DNA from: Saccharicrinis sp963666825
Lineage (GTDB): Bacteria; Bacteroidota; Bacteroidia; Bacteroidales; Marinilabiliaceae
DNA length: 64,000 nucleotides
Direction: 5' to 3'
Assembly (NCBI GenBank): GCA_963666825.2
Contig: OY763044.2
Span: 2,232,001-2,296,000, forward strand
The translations under genes and the position numbers were made by a program. A model generated the notes under the pieces. The model ran no database searches. It had not been told where the DNA came from and saw only the letters and a program-made list of their open reading frames with translations. This document shows, one piece after another, positions 7,804-16,306 of this stretch (position 1 is the first letter of the stretch; every line of letters starts with the position of its first letter).

Positions 7804-9327
7804 TTACACAGTTAAAGTCTCTCCAATTGACATTCTTAGAATATTCTCTTCAGAGAAGGATTCTTTTTTCAACTCCCCTTGAATAGTACCATTATGCACA
7901 ACAAGGATCCTGTCGGAGATACCAATAATTTCCGGCATGTCTGAAGAAATCACCAAAACACCTACCCCCTTAGCAGCTAACTCATTAATCAGATTATAAA
8001 TCTCAACCTTTGCTCCTACATCAACTCCACGAGTTGGTTCATCAATTATAATCACCTGAGCATCTATACTTAACCATTTTGCCAAAGCTACTTTCTGCTG
8101 GTTACCACCACTCAGGTTCATCACTTTAGCATTCTCATCAGGAGTTTTGATACTTAACTTTTTAATTAACCTTAATGCATTATTTTTTTCTTTTTTATCC
8201 TGAATAAAATCCAGTTTATCAGAAACCAAATCAAAATTTGTAAGACTAATATTGTCTTTGATTGAAAGATCTAAAAACACTCCTGTTTCTTTTCTGTCTT
8301 CAGGAACAAATCCAATACTGTTTGCAATTGATTTTACAGGATTACGATTTTCAACTTCCTTTCCATTTAAGCGAATAATACCGGATTCTTTTTTATCAGC
8401 CCCAAATATTAAACGTGCTGTTTCTGTTCTACCACTTCCACCTAAACCGGACACACCTAAAACTTCTCCCGGATATAGCTTAAATGAAACATCCTTAATC
8501 TTTTTACATTTTGAATTCAGGCCTTCAACCTCCAATATTGGTTTGTCTCCTATTTTCACATCTCTTGTTGGATAAAAATCCTTCAGTTCACGACCAATCA
8601 TCAACTTAACAACCTCATCGGTAGATGTTTCTGAAACAGGCATACTTCCTGTAACTTCACCATCTTTTAAAACAGTTACTGAGTCAGATATTTCAAATAT
8701 CTCTTCCATGTGATGAGATATATATATGATAGAAACACCTCTTTCCTTAAGTTTATGAATCGTTTTAAATAATTTTTCAACAGACTTTGGTCCTAAAACC
8801 GTAGTTGGCTCATCCAAAACTAACACTTTCACATCTTCAGATAACGCCTTTGCTATTTCAACAATCTGCTTTTTAATGATACTCAAGTCAGCAACTTTAG
8901 CCATAGGATTAATATCAAAACCTAACGAATCGATAATCTCTTTAGCCTCTTTTACCATCTGTTTCCAATTCATCCATACATTGCCTGTTCCCAGTTTATG
9001 TAAGAAAATATTTTCAGCTACAGACAAATCATTTACCAATGATAATTCTTGATATACTACACTTATTCCTAATTCCTTACCATGATGAGGATTTAGAGGC
9101 TCAATTACTTCACCGTCTAGTTTGATAATACCTTCATTTCGCGAATAAACACCACACAATATCTTAATCAAAGTAGATTTACCGGCTCCATTTTCACCTA
9201 TTAAAGTATGTACTTCTCCAGGTTTTACTTCAAACGAAACATTTTTCAAAACAGACACTTTACCAAAACTCTTTGCAATTCCGGAGAATTCTACCCTATA
9301 ATCATTTTTGTTATTTACATTTTCCAT
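7804..9327 (-). CDS. Sugar/polyol ABC transporter ATP-binding protein (RbsA-like, two ABC domains)
   Basis: At 507 aa it has the normal RbsA length with two fused ABC domains. The first has Walker A GENGAGKST, Walker B VLVLDEPTT and switch His in YISHHMEE, but its signature is weak (LSIIKKQ). The second has a degenerate Walker A (GLGGSGRTE), a full LSGGNQQKV signature, and Walker B VIIIDEPTRGVDVG. This split of functional motifs between halves is normal for the family. It powers import through the adjacent permease. It sits 19 bp after the binding-protein gene. Confidence 0.92.
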   Translation of the reverse strand: MENVNNKNDYRVEFSGIAKSFGKVSVLKNVSFEVKPGEVHTLIGENGAGKSTLIKILCGVYSRNEGIIKLDGEVIEPLNPHHGKELGISVVYQELSLVNDLSVAENIFLHKLGTGNVWMNWKQMVKEAKEIIDSLGFDINPMAKVADLSIIKKQIVEIAKALSEDVKVLVLDEPTTVLGPKSVEKLFKTIHKLKERGVSIIYISHHMEEIFEISDSVTVLKDGEVTGSMPVSETSTDEVVKLMIGRELKDFYPTRDVKIGDKPILEVEGLNSKCKKIKDVSFKLYPGEVLGVSGLGGSGRTETARLIFGADKKESGIIRLNGKEVENRNPVKSIANSIGFVPEDRKETGVFLDLSIKDNISLTNFDLVSDKLDFIQDKKEKNNALRLIKKLSIKTPDENAKVMNLSGGNQQKVALAKWLSIDAQVIIIDEPTRGVDVGAKVEIYNLINELAAKGVGVLVISSDMPEIIGISDRILVVHNGTIQGELKKESFSEENILRMSIGETLTV

Positions 9328-9346
9328 AACTCAACTCTTTAATCTA

Positions 9347-10411
9347 TTAAAAAATAGCTGCTGGATCGTAATACTCCTTAGCATTATCTTTGGTAATTAG
9401 TACTGCTGGAGTAAATGAAGTTTTTGAAAAATCTCTTTTACCATTAAAGTATTGTACAGCATACTGAACGGCAGTTTTTCCAATTAAAGAAGGACTATTA
9501 ACTGCTGTACAACCATATAAATCGGTATCCATAATAAGCTTAACTGCTTCTTTCTGACCATCTGCTGCTGCACAAATTATTATGTCATTTTCTTTACCTG
9601 CCTTACGAATCGCTTTTATTGCTCCTAACACACACACATCACTTTCTGTAAGTACTACATTAATATCAGGATGAGCTACTAAAATATCTTCCATTGCCTG
9701 AAGTCCACCCTGGTAAGACCAGTTTGTGTAAGCTTGAGTTTTAACGTTTAAATCTATATATCCAAGTGTTCTTAATTGTTCTTCTGTAATACCATTCAAC
9801 AAACCTTGCTTACGTGTTAATCCAACCGGATTTCCTGCATTACCACTCAAAAGGGCCATTTCCATTTTCTTTTTACCCATTTTCTTTACCAACCATTCAC
9901 CGGCTAACATTCCATTTTTAAAGTTATTAGACTGGATAGTAGTTACATACTTGGCTGATGGATCAATCGAACTATCAATAATAAACACTGGAATCCCTGC
10001 TTTTTCAGCAACTAACGTTACCCCTACAAGAGCATTTGGATCTAACGGATTTAACAACAAAGCATTTACTCCTTTTGTTATCAAATCTTCTGCAGCTGCA
10101 ATTTGCTTATTTATATCTCCCTGTCCATCGGCATAGACAAAAGTCATCCCCAAAGACTCGGTTGTAGTTTGTATACTTGCTAACAAGGCCTGATAATAAG
10201 GTGCATTTAAAGCAGGAGTACAATAACCTATTTTTAATGCAGATAAATCAACATCACTTTGAATTTCGGCAACCGCCAAACTATCATCCGAAGAGGAACT
10301 TTGTACCTGATTAACTTTCTCTACACAACTAGTTGCAAAAAGCGTTGCTGCAATTATTGTAAATGAGAAAAATACACTCTTTGCTATCTTATTTATCAAA
10401 TTCTGTTTCAT
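9347..10411 (-). CDS. Sugar/polyol ABC transporter substrate-binding lipoprotein (RbsB-like)
   Basis: The 354-aa protein begins with a lipoprotein signal peptide (basic start, hydrophobic core, lipobox FATSC with Cys at about 29), followed by a Ser/Asp-rich linker. The mature part is a type-I periplasmic binding protein of the ribose/LacI class, with LKIGYCTPALNAPYYQALLA, a DGQGDINKQIAAAEDLITKG stretch and NPLDPNAL. It delivers substrate to the permease/ATPase pair. It is second in the operon, 34 bp after the putative outer-membrane protein. Ligand identity is not readable; mannitol-like polyols are inferred from the operon. Confidence 0.88.
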   Translation of the reverse strand: MKQNLINKIAKSVFFSFTIIAATLFATSCVEKVNQVQSSSSDDSLAVAEIQSDVDLSALKIGYCTPALNAPYYQALLASIQTTTESLGMTFVYADGQGDINKQIAAAEDLITKGVNALLLNPLDPNALVGVTLVAEKAGIPVFIIDSSIDPSAKYVTTIQSNNFKNGMLAGEWLVKKMGKKKMEMALLSGNAGNPVGLTRKQGLLNGITEEQLRTLGYIDLNVKTQAYTNWSYQGGLQAMEDILVAHPDINVVLTESDVCVLGAIKAIRKAGKENDIIICAAADGQKEAVKLIMDTDLYGCTAVNSPSLIGKTAVQYAVQYFNGKRDFSKTSFTPAVLITKDNAKEYYDPAAIF

Positions 10412-10445
10412 TGTAGTGTTTTTTTAAGATTTTTAAATCAACTAA

Positions 10446-11264
10446 TTAAAATAAAGGAATATCTATTTGTAACACACCTTTTCCACTCTCCGGATTCCAT
10501 ATTGCATTAAGCTCAATTGGAATCTTTTTAGAAAGAACCTCCACACTTCTATTTAAAGTTAAACCAATATTTACAAAATTAGGATGCTCACTATAAAAAG
10601 TTTTTTCTGTAGTAAAAGAGAAAGCTCCCCCTGCAAAAGCGCTCAGACTAAAATCTTCTTTTTTCCATAGTCTGTATTTCATTTCCACATAATTCGAATA
10701 TGAATCAGTTATTTTACCATTCTCATCTTCTTCGTAATCCTGACCATTACCTCCTATTATAGTTCCCCAATACAATTTCAAAGGAACTTTTTCTGAAACA
10801 AAATATATCAAAGCTACATCAACAAAATTAGGTGAACTCATTTTATCGTAACTAAATATTTCAGGATCTTCAATACTTGAATAATTATTATGACTAACTA
10901 CTTCTGTACAGAAATTATCAGTAAAACGATAAACACCATAATATGAATATTCTTTGTAAGAACCATCAAAACTTGCACCTCCCCATAATCCTAATGTTAA
11001 CTTGCTATTTTTACTATTATACTCAATACTTGTTGCTGTCATTGCACCTGGAGTTACCACATATCCATGCCACATGTGCATATTACGCATACTCAAATGC
11101 CCGCTAAAAGCTTTGTAACTATCTTCAGTCTCCTGAGCACTAATCGAAAATGTAATAACAGAAACAAAGAGTAATACTAAGATTGCTCTAAAACTTAATT
11201 TGGATTTCAAAATCACATTACAACTTCTCTTTTCCAACTCCACTTGCTTTTTAATATTTTCCAT
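10446..11264 (-). CDS. Putative outer-membrane beta-barrel protein, first gene of the polyol operon
   Basis: This 272-aa protein has an N-terminal signal peptide after a basic, rather long leader (hydrophobic core about residues 27-43, cleavage near SISAQE). Alternating aromatic/polar beta strands follow (e.g. LTLGLWGGASFDG, YSYYGVYRFTDNF), and the C-terminus reads GVLQIDIPLF, ending in Phe as outer-membrane barrels do. I do not recognise a named family; it looks like TorF-type or other small porin-like barrels. Heading an ABC sugar operon, it may be the outer-membrane entry pore for the substrate, where Bacteroidota usually use SusC/SusD pairs. The promoter at 11323-11355 and operator at 11297-11315 lie directly upstream. 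A start further in (near residue 22) is possible. Confidence 0.6.
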   Translation of the reverse strand: MENIKKQVELEKRSCNVILKSKLSFRAILVLLFVSVITFSISAQETEDSYKAFSGHLSMRNMHMWHGYVVTPGAMTATSIEYNSKNSKLTLGLWGGASFDGSYKEYSYYGVYRFTDNFCTEVVSHNNYSSIEDPEIFSYDKMSSPNFVDVALIYFVSEKVPLKLYWGTIIGGNGQDYEEDENGKITDSYSNYVEMKYRLWKKEDFSLSAFAGGAFSFTTEKTFYSEHPNFVNIGLTLNRSVEVLSKKIPIELNAIWNPESGKGVLQIDIPLF

Positions 11265-11296
11265 GACCTTAGATTTTAATTTACTGATTTTTTTAC

Positions 11297-11315
11297 AAAC
11301 GTATTATTTACGTTT
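11297..11315. promoter_or_regulatory. Operator 3 (perfect palindrome) at the polyol operon promoter
   Basis: AAACGTATTATTTACGTTT is a perfect 7-5-7 palindrome. It starts about 8 bp downstream of the -7 element, so it covers the transcription start of the operon, as expected for a repressor site. It is the best member of the four-site set. Confidence 0.7.
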
Positions 11316-11322
11316 CATATCA

Positions 11323-11355
11323 TAAAGATAACACACTTCTTTTCAGAATTACAAA
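11323..11355 (-). promoter_or_regulatory. Promoter of the six-gene polyol operon
   Basis: On the minus strand, TTTG (11352-11355), 21 nt and TATCTTTA (11323-11330; 7 of 8 to TAnnTTTG) fit the Bacteroidota consensus. The leader to the first ATG is about 50 nt and contains operator 3. Confidence 0.6.
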
Positions 11356-11463
11356 CTTTTTAACATTTATTTTTTTGTAAAAATTAATTTATTTTACGAC
11401 ATAACACCATACAGCCCTTATAAATTAAGACTTTTTAATAAATAATTAAAATTAATTTTTATT

Positions 11464-11476
11464 CGTATTTTTTACG
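11464..11476. promoter_or_regulatory. Operator 4, distal upstream copy
   Basis: CGTATTTTTTACG is a perfect CGTA-N5-TACG palindrome about 150 bp upstream of operator 3. It could be an auxiliary site for looping. The rest of 11356-11620 is AT-rich, with no gene or other element that I can see. Confidence 0.5.
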
Positions 11477-11620
11477 CTTATTAAATCCAAACAATAAATT
11501 TAATATCCCCCAATACACAAATAAGAACTTCTTGAAGTAAAAAAGAAAAGACTAAATCAATACTATTATAATCAAATTAAGAAAAAGAGAATGACAACAA
11601 TAAAGAGAACGACAACTTAA

Positions 11621-13033
11621 TTAATAAGGCAAGATTAACTCAAAAACACTTCCTTTATTCAAAACACTACTAACCTCAATCATACCATTATGAATATCCA
11701 CAAACTCTTTACACAACAATAAACCAAAACCTGTTCCGATTTCATTTTCCGTACCTTTAGTTGAAACAGATTTATCTGAAGAAAAAAGATTACTCAATAC
11801 ATCCTCACTTATCCCCACACCACTATCTCTAATGGATATTTTGGCAAATTCATGATCACCTATATTAGTAACTCTTGCACTTATTTCTATAACACCTTTA
11901 GGAAAACTATACTTAATGGCATTTGAAACCAAATTACGAACTATAGTTTCAAACATATTTACATCAGCCTTAACAACAAAATCTTTCGAAATTTCATTTA
12001 CAATCTCGATGTTTTTCTTATTTGCAACCTGACGCAACACAACCAATTCCTTCTCCACTAACTCTTTCGCACTATACCTTAATGGCTTAAAAACTATTGC
12101 TTTATTTTGAGCTCTCGCCCAGTTTAAAAGATTCTCTAATAATTCATATGTATATTGAATACTTTTATTAATGGCCTTGAGACATTCACCTTTTTCATTT
12201 TCACCAATTGATCCATCCACTAAAAGCAAATCAGACAATCCCCAAATATTTCCAATCGGATTTTTTAGATCATGAGCAATAATTGCTAAAAATCTATCTT
12301 TTGTAGCATTACTTTTATTCAACTGCTCATTCTTCTCTTGAATTTCTTCCTTAATACAAATTGCCTCCTCTGCCTTCCGCCTCAATTCCTCATTCATCAC
12401 CAAAGTCTCACCATACAAAGCTTTTGTTTTATATTGTTCCAACTTCAATAAATGATTAGATTTAAACAAATTAAACCTCAACCTATACTGTATTCTATTG
12501 ATCAAAAAACCAACAATTAAAATTGGATATATATCAAACAAAACAAAAAACTCCTGACTACTCGGCCTTCCATACACAAATAAAAAAAAGGTAAAAACAA
12601 CAATAGGAAATGTATAAATAAAGATTGCTGTTTTCAAATCTTTATTTAAATCAAGAGATATCAAAAATATAACAAGTATAGCACCAGTAACACTCGGAGC
12701 TAGTGCATCCTCATGCAAATGAATCAAACATTTTGCATACATCATTAACTGACTGGCCAAATAAACAAGAAGATACAAGATATTTTTTAATGGATATAAT
12801 CTATTTCTATAAATCAGATGCAAAACCATTAAAGCAAAACATATGACTAAAACAGGTATCCTGGTTGTTACTGAATTCATATTGTAACGCACTGCCCAAT
12901 CTGAATACATGTAATACACAAGAATAACAAGACACAATCCTAAAATAAGATTCAGGTTTTTCAAAAAAACTTTTTTCAGATAATCTTCAAACTCAACCTT
13001 TAGTTTTTCTGAATTTAAACTTTCTTCCATCAT
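11621..13033 (-). CDS. Membrane sensor histidine kinase (orphan)
   Basis: The 470-aa protein has about six transmembrane segments (residues 25-190), then a coiled-coil linker (about 200-245). The HisKA dimerisation domain has phospho-acceptor His254 in FLAIIAHDLKNPIG. The HATPase_c domain has its N box in IVRNLVSNAIKYSFP, G1 box DSGVGIS and G2 box GTGFGLLLCKE. It should autophosphorylate in response to a membrane or intramembrane signal. No response regulator is adjacent, so the partner is unknown. It lies next to, but apart from, the polyol operon: its stop is about 350 bp upstream of the operon's first gene. A role in polyol sensing cannot be claimed. Confidence 0.9.
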   Translation of the reverse strand: MMEESLNSEKLKVEFEDYLKKVFLKNLNLILGLCLVILVYYMYSDWAVRYNMNSVTTRIPVLVICFALMVLHLIYRNRLYPLKNILYLLVYLASQLMMYAKCLIHLHEDALAPSVTGAILVIFLISLDLNKDLKTAIFIYTFPIVVFTFFLFVYGRPSSQEFFVLFDIYPILIVGFLINRIQYRLRFNLFKSNHLLKLEQYKTKALYGETLVMNEELRRKAEEAICIKEEIQEKNEQLNKSNATKDRFLAIIAHDLKNPIGNIWGLSDLLLVDGSIGENEKGECLKAINKSIQYTYELLENLLNWARAQNKAIVFKPLRYSAKELVEKELVVLRQVANKKNIEIVNEISKDFVVKADVNMFETIVRNLVSNAIKYSFPKGVIEISARVTNIGDHEFAKISIRDSGVGISEDVLSNLFSSDKSVSTKGTENEIGTGFGLLLCKEFVDIHNGMIEVSSVLNKGSVFELILPY

Positions 13034-13421
13034 TTAAAAATTCACCCACCAGATACCACAAATACACTCCTACAAACAAAATCGTATTTAGATTAAAAAT
13101 ATTACCTATAACACATTGTGTATTTGCACAAAAAGAGGGAAGTTTCTTAAATCAAAAATAGAAAATTTACAGCATACACATAAAAACAAGTAGTATTGTT
13201 ACACAAACAACCAATATTTAAACATCAACCTACTATAATACAATATAAAAGTCAATACTATTCAATAAAGATCTATTGCACCAAACCAAGTAAACAATAG
13301 TATCATTGCCATATCATAAAAGACACAAGTCCAACAAACAAGCTTCCTGAGAAAAATTTAAATGACAAAAACTACAGGTAAGAAATAAATAAGGAAAGAA
13401 AACTACTAAAGAAGTAATATT
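13034..13421. other. AT-rich intergenic stretch, no gene seen
   Basis: No reading frame with coding character, RNA gene or convincing promoter was found here. It separates the histidine kinase gene from the Nif11-like peptide gene. Confidence 0.5.
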
Positions 13422-13440
13422 GGGGAATATAAAATTCCCC
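13422..13440. terminator. Hairpin downstream of the Nif11-like gene
   Basis: GGGGAAT (13422-13428) pairs with ATTCCCC (13434-13440) over a 5-nt loop. The T-rich tail (13443-13450) is on the plus-strand side, so termination of the minus-strand gene is less certain than the hairpin itself. Confidence 0.4.
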
Positions 13441-13461
13441 AGATTTTTTTTGCAATAAGGA

Positions 13462-13680
13462 TTAATACCAAATTGTTCTTTTTGGAGGATTTCCAAAAGA
13501 CTCAAATTGATCACCATTTGAATTGACTACTTGCATAAGTTCTTCAACTGTAAAATCGTAACCATCTTCAATTGCTCTTTTTACAAATTCTTCTTTTGTG
13601 TTAGCAGCATTGTACTTTGCTCTAAACGCTTCGTCTGCGCCTCCCTTTTCTAATAAGGCTTCTACACTTTCTAATGACAT
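13462..13680 (-). CDS. Nif11-like small peptide (possible RiPP-type leader protein)
   Basis: The 72-aa product starts MSLESVEALLEKGGADEAFR and continues EFVKRAIEDGYDFTVEELMQ, the helix pattern of the Nif11 family. Many members of that family are leader regions of ribosomally made, modified peptides. I chose the ATG at 13678-13680 because Nif11 proteins typically begin MSLE. An upstream in-frame TTG at 13740 would add 20 residues with no family similarity. The last 20 residues (NSNGDQFESFGNPPKRTIWY) follow the Nif11 region and would be the core; they contain no Cys and no Gly-Gly cleavage site. No maturase or peptidase-transporter gene is adjacent, so it may be an orphan precursor or a non-RiPP Nif11 protein. 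Confidence 0.6.
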   Translation of the reverse strand: MSLESVEALLEKGGADEAFRAKYNAANTKEEFVKRAIEDGYDFTVEELMQVVNSNGDQFESFGNPPKRTIWY

Positions 13681-13830
13681 AACTTTACTATTTAAAATTT
13701 CTGGCGTTAAAATAGTGTTTTTTTCAATACGCCCCTCCAAAAAATCACACCTAAAAACATTTTTTACTATTTTTTCAGATTTTACCCCATATTTTTCAAA
13801 ATATACAACACTTATAAAAATATTTTAAAA

Positions 13831-13862
13831 AAAATCCTGTCAATATAAACCGACAGGATTTT
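13831..13862 (-). terminator. Terminator of the small membrane protein gene
   Basis: AAAATCCTGTC (13831-13841) and GACAGGATTTT (13852-13862) form a perfect 11-bp stem. T-runs flank it on both strands. Confidence 0.75.
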
Positions 13863-13884
13863 TCTATTTCTTATAGTATAAGTA

Positions 13885-14145
13885 CTATTTTGAATAAAAT
13901 TTTTCAAGAGCACGATACCAGGTTAACACAAAGGATGAAACTCCTATTGAATAAACAATAATCATAAAATGCATTCCATCCACATTTTCAAATCCAAGAT
14001 ACCATGCAATCGCTCCACCAATGATACCTCCAGCAATTCCAAGAACTATTGTAACAGGTATATGTTTTGTAATTACGTAAGGCTCTATAAGTAAAGTTAA
14101 CAAACTAACAATCAACCCAATTAACATCCAAAGTAAAATTCCCAT
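13885..14145 (-). CDS. Small membrane protein, GlsB/YeaQ/YmgE-like
   Basis: This 86-aa protein has three predicted membrane helices (MGILLWMLIGLIVSLLTLLI; IPVTIVLGIAGGIIGGAIAW; MHFMIIVYSIGVSSFVLTW). The glycine-rich second helix (GIAGGIIGG) is characteristic of the transglycosylase-associated/GlsB-YeaQ group of stress-induced small membrane proteins, whose molecular role is unknown. The start is set at 14145 by a strong Shine-Dalgarno (GGAAGGAGG, 5 nt before ATG). That is unusual in this genome and rules out the upstream ATG at 14190. It is monocistronic, with its own terminator. Confidence 0.7.
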   Translation of the reverse strand: MGILLWMLIGLIVSLLTLLIEPYVITKHIPVTIVLGIAGGIIGGAIAWYLGFENVDGMHFMIIVYSIGVSSFVLTWYRALEKFYSK

Positions 14146-14347
14146 AACAACCTCCTTCCTCTCTATATGTGTTTTTCCTTCAAAAAACATTAATCAAAAC
14201 CAAAAGCAGTTTTCATATATAAAGGTACTACCATAAGTCCTCAATCGCAAACTATTAAACACTGAACAACAATACAGTAGTTACTATAATTCCAGTAGTT
14301 CTATTTGAGTTCTATAAGTATAGGAGCATTATTTCAAAAGCACAAAC

Positions 14348-14830
14348 TTACTCTTCTTCTTCAAGATTCACATCTAAGGTAATTAAAGGCGATGCTTCAA
14401 TTTGTTCAATTTCCAGTAATTCAATTAGTGTATTAAGGCTATTTTCAACTTCTTTCAACTTATCATCATCTAACTTATTAAGCTTATGAGTTAAATGCTC
14501 ATGCAATAAAGAAGGCATCGAGCTCAATAAATTATCTCCAGCAGAGGTTAGCGTAATATTTACCACTCGTTTATCACCAGTTTTAGGTAGTCTTGCCAAA
14601 AATCCCTTTGCCTCAAGGCGGTTAATAATTCCACTAACCGTACTTGAGTTAAGATTAAGTAAACTTCTAATTTCACCTTGAGTAAGCTGATAATTTGGTG
14701 CATCTCTTAAGAATCCTAAACATAATACCTGAGGAATACTGACTCCATATTCCTTTTGAATCTTTTTTGATTCAATATCAACTGACCTAACTATTTTTCG
14801 TATTTTAATAAGAATTTCTTTAGTATCCAT
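14348..14830 (-). CDS. MarR-family transcriptional regulator
   Basis: The 160-aa winged-helix protein has helices matching the MarR fold: LTQGEIRSLLNLNSSTVSGI (about residues 53-72), then IINRLEAKGFLARLPKTGDK with the wing and the conserved D-K-R of GDKRVVNI. MarR proteins act as dimers and usually repress neighbouring genes until a ligand binds. It lies 69 bp downstream of the SSS symporter gene on the same strand, so it may be the last gene of the abl operon or a separate unit. The acidic C-terminal tail (NLEEEE) is unremarkable. Target and ligand are unknown. Confidence 0.85.
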   Translation of the reverse strand: MDTKEILIKIRKIVRSVDIESKKIQKEYGVSIPQVLCLGFLRDAPNYQLTQGEIRSLLNLNSSTVSGIINRLEAKGFLARLPKTGDKRVVNITLTSAGDNLLSSMPSLLHEHLTHKLNKLDDDKLKEVENSLNTLIELLEIEQIEASPLITLDVNLEEEE

Positions 14831-14899
14831 GCTTCAAAATTAATAAAGCAAAAATAATTTCATTTTCTTTATGACCAAAACATGACTTCCCGGATATTT

Positions 14900-16303
14900 T
14901 CATTTTTTCCTAATTCCTGCTATAATCACATAAGTAAGAAATGATAAAAATATACCAAATATATTAGCATCCAGTCCTAAAGGTAAATCCATCTTTAAGC
15001 CAATTAATAATAAAGTTGTAAATCCTCCCGATAACATTGATACAATAGCCGCTCTTCCATCAGGATTTTTAGTAAACAATGCCATAAGAACTGGTATTAT
15101 CATTCCTGACACCATAAAAGAATAGGAATGCAACATCAAATCCAACACACTCGTCATACCATAGGCTAACAAAAGAGCAATAGCTCCAATAGCTAAAGTC
15201 AATATCTGAGATAACCTAACACTATTAGGTCTTCTGTGCATCTTTAAAACATCAGCTAATAAATTTCCTGAAGAAGCCATCAAACAACTATCTGCCGTGG
15301 ACATTACTGCAGAAAAGTAGGCCGAAAGTACTATACCCATTAAACCAACAGGTAAAATAGTTCGCAACAACACTGGCAATCCCATTTCTGCATCCAAATT
15401 ACCAACATGATAACCTGGCAGCATATTATTTTCCATTGCCACGCGGGCAAACATTCCTAATACAACTCCCATGAAAGCCATAATAGGATATTCAAATAAT
15501 CCTGCAAAAAACCATGCTTTTTTAGCAGTTTTGGTATCTCGGGATGCATATATCCTTTGATACAAAGTCATCCCAATAAACCAGATTGGAATAATTGTAA
15601 ACATCCAGTTTACAAACTGCTGCCATTTGATATTGGTTAATGATAAAAACTCTGGAGGTAAAGTTGACTGTATAGCTTCAATCCCTCCGATTTTTATATA
15701 CGTAAATGGTAATGCAACAAAAATCAAACCCACCATCAATACAATCCACTGAACAGTATCTGTGTAAATCACCGCTTTTAAACCACCTAATACGGTATAT
15801 ACAACCGCTATTACACCCATAACAAGTAAAGCTGTATCTAATGAAAGTTCAGGAAAAGTTGATGATGCCAATTTTGCCCCTGCCAATATTTGAGAACTGG
15901 TAAATCCTAAATATCCAATCGCTGAAATTAAACCTGCTATAAGAGCTACTCGTTTATCATACTTATATTCTAAAAATTGAGGAAACGATAAAAAGCCCTT
16001 TCTTCTTGCTAAATCAGAAACTCTGGGAATAAGTAATACTCCACTCAACCAGGCTCCCAACAAACCTGTAAATAACAACCAACTTCCGGATAAGCCCATA
16101 GTAAAACCTAAGCCTCCTAATCCAATAGAGAATCCACCACCTACATCGGTAGCTACGACAGAAAGACCAATATGTAAACTACTTAATTTTCTACCTCCTA
16201 CGTAATAATCATCTGTAGTTTTGTTTTTTCGCATAAAAAAAACACCTACCCCAAGCATAGCTATGAGATAGATGCAAAAAATCAATACATCAATAATATG
16301 CAT
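14900..16303 (-). CDS. Sodium:solute symporter (SSS family)
   Basis: The 467-aa protein has 12-13 hydrophobic helices of the SLC5/SSS family. The N-terminus shows the family pattern YYVGGRKLSSLHIGLSVVAT, and a conserved core reads SAYFSAVMSTADSCLMASSG (about residues 330-350), where Ser residues contribute to the Na+ site. It imports an organic solute driven by Na+. It begins 3 bp after marC, in the operon headed by kamA and ablB. A role in taking up lysine or a compatible solute for osmoadaptation is therefore plausible but not shown. SSS members also carry proline, pantothenate, sugars or acetate, and the sequence does not decide among them. Confidence 0.88.
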   Translation of the reverse strand: MHIIDVLIFCIYLIAMLGVGVFFMRKNKTTDDYYVGGRKLSSLHIGLSVVATDVGGGFSIGLGGLGFTMGLSGSWLLFTGLLGAWLSGVLLIPRVSDLARRKGFLSFPQFLEYKYDKRVALIAGLISAIGYLGFTSSQILAGAKLASSTFPELSLDTALLVMGVIAVVYTVLGGLKAVIYTDTVQWIVLMVGLIFVALPFTYIKIGGIEAIQSTLPPEFLSLTNIKWQQFVNWMFTIIPIWFIGMTLYQRIYASRDTKTAKKAWFFAGLFEYPIMAFMGVVLGMFARVAMENNMLPGYHVGNLDAEMGLPVLLRTILPVGLMGIVLSAYFSAVMSTADSCLMASSGNLLADVLKMHRRPNSVRLSQILTLAIGAIALLLAYGMTSVLDLMLHSYSFMVSGMIIPVLMALFTKNPDGRAAIVSMLSGGFTTLLLIGLKMDLPLGLDANIFGIFLSFLTYVIIAGIRKK

Positions 16304-16306
16304 AAT

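Noticed and set aside
13314..13517. 67-aa minus-strand frame overlapping the Nif11-like gene's end
   Set aside because: It runs through the hairpin and overlaps a better-supported gene in another frame; composition is not coding-like.
13681..13740. N-terminal extension of the Nif11-like peptide from a TTG
   Set aside because: The added 20 residues do not resemble the family, and Nif11 proteins normally start at the MSLE methionine.
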